64,000 nt of DNA from Phoebastria nigripes. Its lineage: Eukaryota > Chordata > Aves > Procellariiformes > Diomedeidae. A program made the position numbers and the translations under genes. Below the pieces are notes generated by a model. It did not search any database, had not been told where the DNA came from, and saw only the letters and a list, made by a program, of their open reading frames with translations. Below, in pieces: positions 11,389 through 25,857 of the stretch (the stretch's first letter is position 1; each line of letters opens with the position of its first letter). The stretch is taken from NCBI GenBank assembly GCA_035582835.1, contig JAYKAV010003062.1, forward strand, positions 197,720 to 261,719, in the 5' to 3' direction.

Positions 11389-14300
11389 GTAGGCTTAAGA
11401 GAATTATTTTTTGTCCTCTCGTACTCTCTAGAGATACTTTTGACACTATTTTAGCTCATCTTCACACACAGCTTGAAAGTCATGCTTCCTACTTCCTCTT
11501 ACGAAATCAGATTTGAATAGAGCCTCACCGATGTCGGTTTACATTCAGCTCAGGAGGCAGCAAAGGCTGAAATAGCTTTAGTGACGCACACGGAGCTTTC
11601 TCATATGAGCGGGGTCTCTTTTTATTAGAGCATAATGCCAAAACTCATCGCTGGCCGTGTGTTGTCTGCATGCAAGTGTGCCAGAAAGGTGGCTCTTCGG
11701 TACCACCCACTGGGGGAGTTAATGGGAACAACTGGAACTGGCACAGCTGAAGAAGTCTGTTTGTGCTTACTGAAAACATGCTTATTCTGGCAGCAAAAGC
11801 CAGCAGATGAAAACTGTCGTTTGCAATAAAAATACTGTGCTGGGATTTCAAGTTCTTTTTTTTCAATGTCACAAGTGAGGACATTCTATGCTTATGAAAC
11901 ATTTTAAGCTTATGAGACAGCATTTTAGTAGATCTTAGCTTTTTGGCTAAATTGAGGTTCACATAGAGCAAAAATCTGCAGTATCATTTTCAGGCTATTC
12001 ACAAACAAAAATTCTCCAGGAAAAGCATAAATCCGTGACACAGCAAGCTAAAGTAAACACTAAATAAATCAACAACGCAATGGTTGGTTAAAAATGTAGA
12101 TACTATTATCAAAAGCTCCTGAAAAAAAGCTATATCATTGAAAATGTTTCTCAATTCAGTATTATGCATGCAAGTTTTATTGCTAGTTCCAATATTTAAA
12201 TAATTCTGCACTTCATTTTTTCAATTGGATCAGAAAGTCTCTATGACTGCTAGAGCCAAAGGTTAATGTTATTAAAATGTTTCACTTTTACATAATTGGT
12301 TAAGCATGTGTTTTTTAAGAAACTATGCTGAAAAATTCTTCCTTTATTAGAAACATACATTTTGTAGCTAGACTGCTCTATTTCCACGAGTTATATGAAT
12401 ATATATTCCAGGGATGATATTTTAGAGTTTGAAAAGTCAAATGTTATATTAGCTCTTAACTAATATGATGAACAAAAACTGAGAAGTTATTTCAGCACAT
12501 GATAAACACTACACCTTACTCAACGTGCCTGCTCCTTTGACGTGATTACATTTTATGGCCAAAGCTTATGTTATCCTACTCTTCAACTGAGTATCTATTG
12601 TTTCGGTAGGTCTTGCACTATCTGAGATACTTCTCATATATAAAATCAAATGGAATCTCTACTGCAAATCTCCTTGACAGCCTAGATACAGATTACAGAA
12701 ATTATAACACATAGCACATACATTTAAAGCTGTGGTAAAAGAACATTTATTAAAGTTGAAAGTTAAACATCCCAGACTTAGGAAAAGTGGAAATGGAAGT
12801 ACCTTTAACTTAGGGGAACGGTGGTATCTTTAACTTAGCCCTCATTATGTACAGTATTACGGTACAACCGTTAACTTCATAATCATACGTTCTCCCCCAC
12901 CCCAGTATGTATCTTACTTGCATGCAGGATGGATCTCCCCTTGGGATAGATCAAGAATGTATGAAACACAAGGAGCTATCTATAGTATCCTATACTCCTC
13001 TGATGGATTAACTTTTGCCATCAAAGAGTTAGGCTCGCCCAGTTCAACAGAGAAAGGCAAGCAGTCTCTAATGGATGATTTATCTCTTTTAAAATGGCAT
13101 GAATCACCTTTTGCCTCTCCTTCTCCCCCAAGTAGGGAACTACAGCACCAATCCCTAGTTATCCAGGCATACCAAATCCTACCCACAACTCAGTGCTATG
13201 AATGAAAGGTTTCTTAAATTTGACACTCAACATTAATGGAAACTTTTGATCTCAATCTGTGACTTTGCTGCCCAGCTGCGATACTATAAAGACAAAACAA
13301 TGCTCACACAGCATTCAGGTAGCTTCTGCTCAAGGCCCCACAAAACCAAGAAATCATTAGAGCAGTGAATACTTCTCTCTTTTTAATATGCAATAAATAC
13401 AACACTGGGCAAGAAAGAGAACAAGAAAGGAGAAACAAAATAATCAACAGCTACTTGTTAAATATAATCAGACTATACAGTAAAGGCTATAGCGTTATAT
13501 ACCTGCACAGGAAGGAAAGTTAAGCTAGCACAAACCACCTTCCATCTTTCATTTTCTAGCTTTGGAGCACCTGATATTGTATACTTAGTTTGGGGGGTTT
13601 TAGTTTAATTTTGTGTGTGCATGTGCAATTTTCTATGTTTAAATAAAACAAACAAGAAAAAGATGCGTTAAGTAATACATTTCTAGTGTCACGCTGACAT
13701 TTTCATACACCATCAGTACGACTGAAATCTTTATATCCACTGTCAAAAACTCCTTGTAACTTCAACTGCAGAATTAACAGAGTGCAAATGGTTTAATATT
13801 CTATAAGAGGAACAGCACTAGAGTTGAGGCACACTTTGGCTGTGCTCTTCTCAAATATTTGCTGAAAGCAGAAGAACTGTGAGACTTGGGAACTAGAGCT
13901 ATTTAAAGCAAAGCCAATCAGAAATTATCTGAAATTTTTCTTTTTTTTTTTTTTTAATAAAATTTACCTGAAGCTGAAACAAAACATATACAATATTAGG
14001 CAAAATATCTTAATTTTGGCAGAATGACAAAAAAAGAAGAATAAATTCTATGTCACTAACTTCATCTACTATAATCCTCCTGTATCTATTGTAATCCTCC
14101 TTTTGCCCTTTGGGCAAAAATGCACATCTTGAGTCCTCAGCCTGGCCATCACTGTGGCTGTGCGCACCTGGGAGACCAGTAAGCGCTTACCCCTTCCCCT
14201 TCTGTTTGCATGGAAGAGTTTCCGGCAGGTTTAGCACCAGCAGAGATGCTGTTGTACTGCAGTTATCCTGCCCTGTTGTAGGAAGAGTCACGGTCTTGCC

Positions 14301-17300
14301 CATATGTTCTGGAAATCCCTTTTGCCAGAAAAATCCTCCAAAAATTTAGAATTAACTTAGAGCAGCACTAGGGCTTCTCCAACATAAGCCAGGAACCAGG
14401 CAGAATCGTGCAGGGGAGAAGCCAACATAAGAGCGGCTAAAAGCCAGACTTTGGGCCATTCTTTGTCTGAGCCGTGCCAAGAGCAGCCCATAATCAGGGC
14501 CTAAAGATTTATGAGAGTTCTTATCCCATTCCTGTCCAAAAATACTCTCTCACAGTAACGTGCTAGAAACGGAATTACTTCTCTTTAATATTTCCTAATA
14601 TTCTTATTTACTTTTCCTTAAGACATCTCATTGGATTCCTTGCTCAGAGCACAAGATAAAACAGGTTTCCTGGTGGGTGTATGAGATGCAATAGTGAAGT
14701 GCTGTGATGATGATAACCTTACAGAATATATTAAACAGCTGGTGCACAGCTAGTCATCTAGCCAGCAGATGAAACACTAGCTGGCAATAAACCTTACTCT
14801 TATTATAGCTGTAGAACTGCTAAGGTGTAATTCCAGGTTGGATGCAGCAAGAGTTATTACAAAAGCATGAAATAAAATGACACAGAATTGCAACAATTTT
14901 CTCTTTGTAAGAAAAAGAGACACGGCATCAAAATGCAAAGTGGCGGTAAGAATTCTAATTTGGGTTTCTAGACATTTTTAATTTACTCTACTTTCTTTGG
15001 CTCAGTGGACTGAATTTTCCATGGGTATGCAGGGACGTAGTTCCTTAGGCTGAACCAAAGCAAGTGGAGCAGCCCACGCTGTCTTACCAGGCAATCAACC
15101 TGAGCAAGACAATACCCTGTATGATACAGCTGCCTATCTACGCACAGTTGTTTTATCCACAGACAACAGGTGTTACACATACTAGCATCTTATTCATAAG
15201 CAGCTGTCATTTACACGCTCTACACAGGGCTTTACATTCCTTCACCTGTTGTTGCAACAGGTTCTCCTGGGAAGCGACTGCCACTGGCATGAGAATCAGC
15301 CCTTCTTCCCTCCAACCCCCAAAGTGTCTTGCCCTTTATTTCGTAGGGCTTAGTTTGTATTAGAGAACCCCCAAATTTAGTTTCTTTCTCGTTGCCACAT
15401 ACTGTAGAGGGGAGAACACCCAGAGGAGGACAAGGACGCTCATCAGGGGACCCCATCACTTCTTTCTCCAGCTGGCCAATGGGAGTCTCCCCTTACCTTT
15501 TTTCCCTCCCTCTCTCTCCTCTGTTTTTTTCTTATTTTTCCCCAAAAGTAACTTTTGCTATAAAGAGTTGATGTATGTCATCAACTATGGATCTGGTGAT
15601 ACAGCTTTGTGCATGTAAGCCTACCTTAACACCCTTTGTGCATCAATGCCATTTACATGCAATACAAAGAATTAGTGGACGACGAACATGGTTTGCTAAT
15701 AAGCAACTAAAATTCTGCATACTTTAAAGCTTCTAAAAGAACAATTTTAAAATTCTGTATCTTTCCTCTAGTATCAAAATTATATAAAATCCATGGCTAT
15801 ACTCCAAGGAGATCTGCAATCCTTTTTGAATTGCTGGTAGTCAACCTGAAGGTTGTAAATGGCCGTTACGGCATAACTCATGTGCACAATGTGATACTGG
15901 GGATACAGGAAAACAGATGGTAGAATTCTGCTCTTTATTTATTTTTTTAATTTAAATGAATTCTATTAATAGCCATATTCTATTTCCATATTTACTTGAA
16001 GAAATTAGGAAACTGGAGTGAAGCTTAAAAGTAGAATATTAAGCTGCAATGCTGTTAAAACGTTCTATTTTTGTGAATAAAACCCATTTATAAGATATGG
16101 AGAATAGAGAGACAAAATAAAATCAGTAGGTATTATTTAAATAACATATTTTAATCTTGTTTTACATTTGTATTTAATCCCAACGAAATACTCTTCTTTG
16201 CTAGTGTGAATAACTTTTTAAATTGGTTGATAGGTATCAAATTCAAGATTTCTAGTACTTGTTTTTATGGCTTTGTTCATTTTTTGAGTCAGACATTGGA
16301 AGACAAAAGCATGTTTTACTGGTTTTCATCTAAAATGAATCCTTTTCTGCACAATGGGAAAAAAACCTACTTAAAATGAATAAATATAAACACAATATTA
16401 ACTTTATGCAGCTTTGTAATTTTTTATATTACTTCAATGCAACATTAGCTTAAGTTTTAAAATATTCATCATAAAATAACATTTCATATAGTGCATGATA
16501 TCATGATGGGTTTATAAAGGTTGGTTTCACATGAAACAATACAGATTGTGTACCTAATTAACCAGCATCCTTCCAATTGTTAAAAACTGAAGACAGCTAA
16601 CTCATCTGTTTACATATCACTAAACAATTTACACAAATTTTTTGTTGTCACTTTGTGTTCTCACCACTATGATAACTGAAAGGAACTGGAAGTCCACTGC
16701 ATTACAAAAATCATGTCTTAATTAACAAAAAAGAGTTGTGTGATAATTTGCATAATTATAATTTACATGAAGGAGATAGCGTTTTCTGGAAAGGAAAGGA
16801 AAAGAAAGATGTTGCCTAGCATAACAAATATGTAGACCTTCTCTAAGGTTCAGAATGCACTGTGAGATAGACCGTTGAAAGTCTCTGATTGAAGGATAAA
16901 ATTAAGGAAAAAAAAAAAGCCAAGGAAGGGAAACGGAAGAGACATGTTATAAGCAATCAAGCCTGGAGAAGGTGATAAGGTTTTTATTTGAATAATTACC
17001 AATCATATACAGATAGGTCATTGTCTTAATGGCATATTTAAACTATGTAGATATCTACTGAGAATGGAGCCAAACAGGATAAGAGTAACACCTTTGAATG
17101 TGCTGGAAACCACAAGTAGGGAAAACAAAATAAAAGGGGCTCTTCTAGGTTCGTTTCTAACCAATTGGTAGAAACTGTTTAAGAACATGAAAATGGAAAG
17201 AAACAAGTGCTCATGAAATGGAAAAACTCACCAATGGTGAGGAAAAAGTGATAACAAGAGAATGAATGCAATGGTCTCTGAGAAAGCAGATTTTAATATA

Positions 17301-18234
17301 CTTTCAGTGTATTCTCAAGTATAACTGCTTCCCATGGGAAGCAGGTCTCAAGGAAAAAATTAGTTCAGGAAAGTGACAGGTCCTCAGTGAAATAATATTA
17401 AGGGCACAAGCACAAATTAACCTATAAGAAAAAAGATAGAAAGTACATAACCTGAAACTTAGGAAAGAATACTAAAGGGGAAATTAATATGAATACAATA
17501 GAACCAAAAAATAGGGGGAAAAAAACAGTATAAAATTATATACAATTAGTTAAGCAACATTAAAAATATTTTTTCCTCCTGCTTTTAATGTATATTAATA
17601 GCAAAAAGCAGATCAAGAAAAGAGTTCTCTCACCCAAAGGAAAAATCTAATAACTCTATGTTCCTGACAAAGCAGAAATACCATGTATATTTGGTTCAGT
17701 CTTCAATTTTTAAAAAGTTCACTATTACTGCATATTTAAAGGGGAAAAAACCCCAACAAAAAAACAAATGAACAAACAAAAAAACTGAAACCCAAAAAGA
17801 CACCCTGACAATGATGGAGTGAAAATTAGGAGTAGAGAAAGAAAAGCACAGGTGAGACAGAGGTTTAATAAAACTCCAGCTATAGCATGTTTTGCTCTGG
17901 CAATCTTTGAGCCATAGTAAGTGGGGAAAAAAGACTATGACAAATGGAAGAACAGTCAAGCTAACTTCAGTTTCTAGAAGAACATAATTAAAATAAAAAG
18001 CTTATGCAGAGAAAGCAGAAGATAACAAGGAAAACCTCTATAACAAAATATGTCACACAGCCCTAACGTCTTTCCGTAGGAGAATACACAAACAGCAGAG
18101 AACCCTCTCTCTGCTGGACTGACTGATGCTCTGAACTTTGCTCCTCTAATAGTCTCACAAGCAAGCTTTAAAAGTATTGCTGAAATAAGGGGACTGCACA
18201 ACGAATTGGAAAAGTTAACAGTAGGTTGCTATCA
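11389..18234. other. CACNB2: CACNB2 large intron, segment 3
   Basis: Long AT-rich non-coding stretch. Small open frames are scattered on both strands, none recognisable or flanked by matching splice signals. Poly-T and poly-A runs occur near 13940-13956 and 16910. Nothing else is supported. Confidence 0.65.
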
Positions 18235-18480
18235 AATATGGAAGATGGATTAATTGATTTTCTGCAGCTTTGTATCCCTTATCCATTACTACTCAGTATT
18301 TCCATTAACTATGTGGATGATGGGATACAGAATGTCCTTCTTAAATTTACAAATGATACTGAACTGGGAGAAACTAAAAGAACCGTGGAAGAAAGTAGGA
18401 AGACTTCAAAACTGTCTTTCTAAACCAGAAGAATGATCCAAATGAAAAACAGACCACAATTTAATGAGGAAAGCTGCAGA
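18235..18480 (+). pseudogene. Decayed LINE (CR1-like) reverse-transcriptase fragment
   Basis: The plus-strand translation contains LSISINYVDDGIQNVLLKF followed by TNDTELGETK, which lines up with the CR1 reverse-transcriptase core ...FINDLDDG...LSKFADDTKLG. The catalytic FADD has become FTND at 18346-18357, removing the first catalytic aspartate. A stop follows at 18421-18423. In a shifted frame KNRPQFNEESCR (about 18445-18480) resembles the downstream NRNLMKFNKGKC segment, so there is at least one frameshift. This is an old, dead piece, in the opposite orientation to the other LINE fragments here. Assignment to CR1 rather than another LINE is by motif memory only. Confidence 0.6.
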
Positions 18481-19104
18481 TGACCAGACAGCACTCATCA
18501 ACTCCGTAAGTAAGAAATGTTTAACTGACTCGATGGTTATCCTAATGACAGGATTTAAGGACTGGATCACAATTAGAAGTGACTGTCATACATGTGTGAA
18601 AGACAGTACCCCATGGAAGATGACCAGGCAAGAATACAGCCCACAAGGCCCAAAACAATCTTTCCACACGATTCGAGCAGGTCTGGGGCCTCACCCAGCA
18701 CGTGCTGCACCATCTTGGGCATGGCGCTTCAGGAGGGTATAGGAAGAAGATAAATGGTTTGGACAGAGACAGCAATGATGATTAGACATGTAGAAAGCAG
18801 CAGGAAGAACACAGAAATATTACTTATTCTTAAAACCTCTGGCAGTTAGAAAATAAGTTACACAAATACCTATAAGGAATTGCTTAGGTGCAACTCATCC
18901 TGAGTTGATGTAGAATTGGGAATGCCTTGAAATCCCTTTAAGTCTTAATTTTATTTTACTGTGTGAGCTCTTTCACATTTACATAAGTTTATTTAAAAAA
19001 CAAATATGTTAATCTTATTAAACTCCTTTAATTTTAGACTTTACCTCCAGTCTTTGCCAGCTATTATGGCAAAAGCGTGATCATTTAACACTACTTAAAT
19101 ATTT
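18481..19104. other. CACNB2: Intronic DNA between LINE remnant and poly-A tract
   Basis: Non-coding. Nothing here identifies a retrocopied gene that would explain the following poly-A. Confidence 0.55.
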
Positions 19105-19120
19105 AAAAAAAAAAAAAAAN

Positions 19121-19153
<33 letters not shown>
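19105..19153 (+). repeat. 49-base poly-A tract with one ambiguous base
   Basis: An uninterrupted A run with a single N at 19120. It could be the tail of an old retroposed sequence or a slipped homopolymer. CR1 elements do not end in poly-A, so it is not simply the tail of the nearby LINE fragment. No flanking target-site duplication was found by eye. Its assembled length is unreliable. Confidence 0.9.
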
Positions 19154-19154
<1 letters not shown>

Positions 19155-22100
19155 AAACCAGAAAGATGAAATCAACCACCAGGCAATGGACTGTAGAACT
19201 TAACATTTACAAAACACTCAGACTGTCTCTCTGTTTCACTACTTCCACTTGCTTGGTCAAACTCATGCTGGACTTCCTGGAGTCACCAGCACAGCTAATC
19301 TGTTCTCTCTTGCATATCTCATACTATTGTTTTCTACGAACAGAGGTATCTCTAGTGAATTATTTTTTACCTACTTTTTGTCCCCAAACCAAACAGAGAG
19401 GCTCTATATACATATGTTGGGTTAGTGAATTATCCTTTTCTGGTACTCTATGAACTTCTCATGTGTTTATTAATGTGGCATCTAAGTGCTATATATTAAA
19501 ATATATAAAAGCATTCATATGCAGCTCACAATGGCAATATGCAGGCAGGGAGAGAAGCATAAAAAAAGACTAGACCCAGAGTGACAGAAGGCAAGATTTT
19601 TTTTCTTGGATCCTAAAAGCGACAAGGCAGGGTTTACTTCAACAGAAAAAGTTACTAAGTTGCTGGGCAGAAAACAAGCCTTAAAGAAAAGACCAACCCA
19701 ACTCAGAGCAGAAGTCGCCTCTCTCATTTCGAGTTTTCTCAATTTCATGAAGTTTGTTGTTCTAGTTTCAAGTAGTTTAGGGAGTTTTGAGCAGACTTCA
19801 GGCTCAGATTTCAGCAAGAAGTTTTTTTATTTTGTTCCTGACGCTGTGGTAAGAGGGACAAGACAGGACCATGGCAAAGGAACTGAGTCACCAGTAAGGA
19901 GAGGCAAGCCCTTGTGGGCAGGCAGATTGCTCCTACATGGAGAGCTGACCAAGGCCTATTTGCTGGAACCGTTGCACAGTTCAGACCATGACAGCATGCA
20001 GAGGCTGCAGCTCTAGAATAGAAACCCAGGAGAGATGGAAGGAGCTGCAACCCAGGTATCTCAGGTAGTGAATGTCGTACGTTATCTTCTGGTGAGGAGT
20101 GAGACGGCACACAGGCCAAACGCCTGGATATTGTTCGTCACTTTAGACAACCCAGATCACAAGATGCTACAAGTGACTTTACTGACAAAGAGACTTAACT
20201 TCTAGGTGGTACGACAGCTTGGAGAGAAGATATGGAAAAGAAGGGATCTCATGCAAGGGTTCTGGATGCCCCCAATGGCACTAAGCTGTCTCCCAGACAT
20301 AAAAAAGTATTTACTACTAACACTTTTCTTTAATATATGAAAGGTTTGTCCACTGTATGAAACTGAGTACAGAGAAATAGTGATGTGCTGCCTCCATAGT
20401 CAAACAAAAGGCTCTAGATATATTTAAACATGTCTCCAGAGGACATAGTTCACACCAGTACAGTTTACACCCGAAAGTACTTCTGCCTGTGCTGGTATAG
20501 CCCCAGAGTACTACTGACTAAGTTTTGGGCAAATAAAACGGTAAGCAGGTAACTTGGAGAACTAGTTAACAGTTTATGGGAACATCTGGGAAAACAGCAA
20601 AGAAAGGAAGGTAAGAAAATGTAGAAGCACTTGGGCATCTTTTGCTATTGGAGAAGTAGCACATTAACCTTCAGCATTGAGGTTGGTCATAGGTAAAGGA
20701 CAGCACTCTGCCTCGCGTGGGAGGCTGCCACACAGGCTGATGGGTGTGGGAGGATACATGCCTTGGTGGGAAGCACAGGCCAAGATCCCTGACCCTGTGA
20801 GGAAAAGGGTTAGATTAATGCTGAAGAGACAGTCCCCTCCAGGGACACGCAGGGAGCAACCCGCCGAGAGAGAATGTAACTGTAGTAGGTCAGGTCAAGT
20901 TGCAACTTACTGAGACACAGAAAAGTGTGGAAAAGTGGCCCATAAAGCCCTCCTTGATCCCTCACAATAAGGGATCCCTCAAAATAAGTGTTTGTAGGCA
21001 TGATGAAGCCAACCACAATGGTGGCAGGTATATCTGTGAGCAGAAAGGTCACAAAAAGACAGAAACAAAGTGGGAAGTATGTCAGGAGATGGAAGCTCAG
21101 AGGAGCCAGGAAAATAGCCAAACATCCTGGATTGCTGAACCCAAAGGATACTACCAAGAAGTTAATGTTAGTATTCAGCCCTGCCCCAAGATTCAACCCA
21201 CAAAACCTAAGGCACAGAGAGAAAAGCATCAGGTATCTGCTATTCCCAGGCTGGTCCCAATCCTAAAGCCACCAGCCAGTGCAGTGATTTCAACACCCAG
21301 ACTCCCAAGAAATGGGCAGGAAAAAGGACAAGAGATGTGAACAAGGTGGTACTCCAGAGAGCATTTTGTTTCAGGATTATCTGCAGCAGGGAAGCTAATA
21401 TAGAAGGGTCAGGTAACCATGACTTGGCCTCCAGGGGCCAGACGGGGAAATGTTAGAACTTGCTGATCCAAAGCTTTTACACCCCCCAGAAATGTGACAT
21501 TTAAAATACCCTGAGGACTGATAAAACTGTCACAGAATAATAAATAAATAAAAAGGCAAAGAAGAGAGAAGAAGAGAGCCAGCTTAAGCTGTGAAAGAGC
21601 GTGTTAGGAGAGAAATTTATGGGACGCTGTTCTGTCACTTGTCTTTGAGCAGCAGCTGACTGAGCTCGCTGGGCTACTGGAAGCAGCCCCAGCACGCAGG
21701 GGTACCTGCATCACAGTACCACCCTGCATCACAGCACTGCTCATGGAGAAAATTAGTAGAAGTAGCGGTAGATCTGGCCTTTAGCTTTACCTCTGATGTG
21801 ATTACTACAGAGCTCTCCCCAACTGGCAAAAGCACAGCAGCCAGTAAAGTAAGGATAGAGCCTATTGCTCAAAATATATTTTAAAATTCATTCCCCCTCT
21901 TCCTTTTCCCTCTGTACTTCCCCCTCATCACCTTCAACTGTTGTGCCAAGCATTAAAGGAAGGTCATAAGCATATCCAAAGTGCAAAACTGTTCACTATC
22001 TGCCTGCTCTACGTAGCTTGGCAGACCTTCTTGCTAAAATGTGTATGTGTTAGAGAGGACATACTCTGGGGTCACAGAGAGGAAGAAAAATCTGGTAAGT

Positions 22101-23758
22101 GACCAGAATCTTAAAAAACTCAGTGTCACAATGAAATGCAGCTACCAGAGTAGCTGAGGCATTTTGATGGACAGTGGTCTGGCCTCAGTGAGATGTTCTT
22201 GTTATGCCCCAAACCTCCTCAACCGCAGCATGGCAGTCAGCGGGGCATGAAACAACCGAATCCCGGAAAGCACAGCCCTGAGTGGCAGGACTGGCCCTCG
22301 CTATGGTCCCAGGGCCAGAAGGAGCTGCTGGTCAGGCAGCAAGTCTGCCACCCTATGTGTCGATTTGGGTTTTCTTGTTGTATAAAACTAATAAAAAATA
22401 AATTTCCAGTATAAATCCTATCATTTCCAGTTGTTTGCACTTTTGCGACTGGAGGTACAAAACAAACACCATGTAACTTTTCTCATCAGTTACAACTGTA
22501 AATTGATTCCTTTTATTTATTCTCATTTTATGTAACAAGTCAAAGGCAAAAGTTATAAACAGAGTTTAAGTTGGAAGTAACAATTTTATTCCCCCTTTTT
22601 TACAGTCCAGCTCTGTATAATGTGTTCTGCCCATGTAACTCAATGTTCCCATAAATCCCCCAAAGCCCAACCCTTTCTGTTTTACCAGCACCAGTATTAT
22701 TTACTCACACTTTTTTTCTTTTTTTTTTTTTCCTGCACAAGATCAAATTAGCCATTTCTGAATTCAGAAAGAATAAGAGGATATTGGTTTTATATTGGTC
22801 TTTGTATCAAGACTGTATTTTTCTTTGCTTCTGACATTCAGAAGCACTAGAATTATGGGAAACCAGCAGACCAAAGGAAAAGTGTTTCTGAGACTTTTAC
22901 ACTGGGTGCCCGAGGGAATGAGGCTCACGGCATCATACTCAGAGGCTGCGTGTGACTGTGCTCCGGTGCTTGCCTGTGCAGCCATCCCACACATCAAGAC
23001 CTCTACACCTAGTAAGTTTCCAGTCTTTCACACAAATTTGATAGAGGGAGTAGAAGTCTATACATAGTAAGTTCTCTTAAGTTGTGTGATGATAGGTGAG
23101 CAGGTAAAAGCGAAAAAAGTGTAAACAGTGCAACTGAGGCACAAATGTCAACCTCACTTTGCAATCAAAAGTCAAAGTCACAGGAAAAGAGCGTTTAATT
23201 CTAGTGCTGGAGAACTCCTTTGTTTTGATGGTAGTATAGTAACATGACAACCTCAACAAAGAGAAATTCAGTATGAAAAAGGGTCCAGGGTCTACAAACT
23301 ACATTTATTATCCTAAATACAAATCAAGTTAAGTATTAAACTCGACAAAAGGTAACATCAAGACATTCTGTGAAAAAGCTGTGTTCTTTTAAGCAACCTG
23401 TGAGAGTGTTTTTCTGCCCTAAGCAACAAGCAAGCAGTGAAGAGCATGCTGCCTTTCACTGGCTTAGTACATTATACCAGATTTGAACCATTAGCATTGA
23501 AACGAACCAATGAATTCCTTGGGAAGCAGAAGCCGTAGCTGACCCAGTAAGCCTTGAGAGGCTTAGGAAAAGCTTAGAGCCTTTAAAAGCATAGCAGACA
23601 CAAGCACCTGGCAGATCCTCCATCAAAAATATCATTTCCTCTCCAGAAAGAGAAAATCCTGCCAGCCCAGTGAAAAGACCTTGGAAGACACATCCTTCTT
23701 CTCAGAGGGGATTTTTAGTCAGACTGCTGAAAGAAGCACCATCCCATGGGATGCAGGA

Positions 23759-23780
23759 GGGGAGGGAAGAGAGGGAGGGG
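23759..23780 (+). other. G-quadruplex motif
   Basis: The run GGGG-A-GGG-AAGAGA-GGG-A-GGGG satisfies the standard four-tract pattern with loops of 1, 6 and 1 bases. It lies on the plus strand, which is the template strand for CACNB2. Confidence 0.7.
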
Positions 23781-25857
23781 ACTTTAATTCCTGGGAAAAT
23801 GCCTCATGAGGTCAGGAGATTACTGCTGATCAAGCCAAGAAAAGGGATGCAACTGTTCCCAGAAGGAAGAGGGAAGGAGCAAACAACATGAAACCTTTAA
23901 CCTTTTTGTTCACCATATCAAAGTGGTCAACCAAAGGGTAATGGTAGCTGACTGGCTTTCACATCCCATAACCTCACAAATCACTAGACCCCCTGGCCTT
24001 GTCATTTCTCTCCTGTCAGCATTTCATGAGCTGTTTCAAGTATTCTGAATATTTTACCTTTCTTGTTCTTTTTTTTTTTTAAATTATAAAGGAACTCTTC
24101 TATTAGATCACACTGGCATAGGTCTGTTGACTTTTTTTCCTTCTTCATCTTACACATGCATCACTGGGTGAATGAAGTCCAAGCTATCAATATCTGACTT
24201 TAAAGAAGAAACAATTCAGTTCATTACAATAAAACTTGTACCCAGTGCCAAGAACAGAAAAAGGCCAAAAGGCCAGGAAAGTAAACTCCCATGTTAAGCC
24301 AGACCTGGCATTTCTGTAGACGGGCAATGCATATGAAGGAAAGGACTAAAATCTTCCAAGTCTTAGAAATCACTACCCATTCCTTTGCATACAGAGGAAA
24401 GTGAGAACATTCGCAAGTAACTGGAATCTTTGAGGTGCAGGCTAAAGAGTCTCCTTGGAACAGACAATGTGACAATATCTTGACATTATGGTAAGAAAAC
24501 TGTGACTTACCTACCTTTTTTTTTTTAACATACGCTACAGAAGACGTGTGATTTTTCTGTTCACCTTTACAGGGAACTTGCAACTTGGGTAACTGTGCTC
24601 CCAGACAGAAGGCATAAATGAAGATAGCAATGAAGATACACCAGTTCAGCGACAATCTGCTGCTCCTACGCACTTCACCAGTTCCCATCCTCAAAATGAA
24701 CACTGTAGCCCTTCACACCACATGTCTTCCCTCTTCCCACCAGGACATCCAGGAGCTCTCCAGCTTTAACTACATGCATCCTCTTGACCCTCACCTTTTT
24801 GCAGCTCAGAGAAGTTCCCAACAGGCTCCTGGATGTCACTGTCCTGACCCCATTCCTCCAGCCTAGGGCAAAGCAGCAGCCAAAACCTCCGTTGCTTCCC
24901 TGGCTGCCAGGCTGTGTGGAGAAAGGACACGATCCCCTTCCACTGCCCAGCCCGGCTTCAGCCTTTCCAACCCGGCTGCTCTCTTTGCCTCTGGCAGTCC
25001 TGTTCCTCCAATCTCACTGACCACTGCAGTGCTCCCACTGACTGCCTCCTCCCATTCCGTGTCATACCCTTGCTCCTTGCTGGCTCCCTGGTTTCAGAGA
25101 GGATGGAAACTAATAGCAATTTTTGAGCTAAATTTCGTGGTTGCAGTCTTAGAACATCCTGCCAATGTTAAACAACCTTACTGAACTCTGCTTGCTACCT
25201 TTGCAGGGGAACAAAAATTAATGTGATTTCCTGGCAAGCTAAAATGAGCAGGATCAGTCTTGGTTTTAGACTGCCCTTTCAGCAAGGTAATACCTGACAA
25301 AACGTTCTAATTAAAGTATATTGAAGCATGGCCATCTTCCACACATACGTCCAAGGAAGACTGAACGGCACAGCAAACCATGACAACAAATTACTCAAGT
25401 GAAAAATGCAAGTATGAACTGTAAAAACAACTGAGGAAACACTGTATTTTTCTTGACCAAAATGCAGGTTATAAAATCCGTATTGAACTTAATGTAGTTC
25501 ATTAATTGTGAAATGGCAAGGTGGATAAGTTGCGTAAGTTTCCTGTAAGAAAATGATCCCCTTATGGAGACAAAGGGAAGGAGCCCAGATCCTTAGAGCA
25601 CGGCCAGCTCCTGCCCAAAGGGACGGGGTGGCACGGCTGTCGGCAGGTGCTGCTCTGCAAACGTGCCCCCACAGCAGCGGCTCCCAGAGGCTGCAGCCTG
25701 CTCAGCCTCCAGGGAGGCTCACGCCTCCACGCGGGGCACAAAACTCCTCTTCTCACCCTCTTGTATAACTCAGATAAATACAAAATCGAACAGACAGTAT
25801 GTGCATTATTTAATTATTTAAGAAAATACTGTACAGGATCTTAATCAACAAGACTGT

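Noticed and set aside
20810..21340. Overlapping open frames of about 140 codons on both strands
   Set aside because: Opposite-strand mirror frames in slightly GC-rich DNA. No match to retroviral gag, transposase or a host gene that I can recognise.
23521..23560. Possible beta-2a first exon end (minus-strand reading ...VSYG)
   Set aside because: Upstream codons do not give MQCCGLVHRRR, and the position is downstream of the shared exon in transcription order.
24224..24703. 159-codon minus-strand open frame
   Set aside because: Translation passes through a poly-lysine stretch from a homopolymer and has no recognisable motif.
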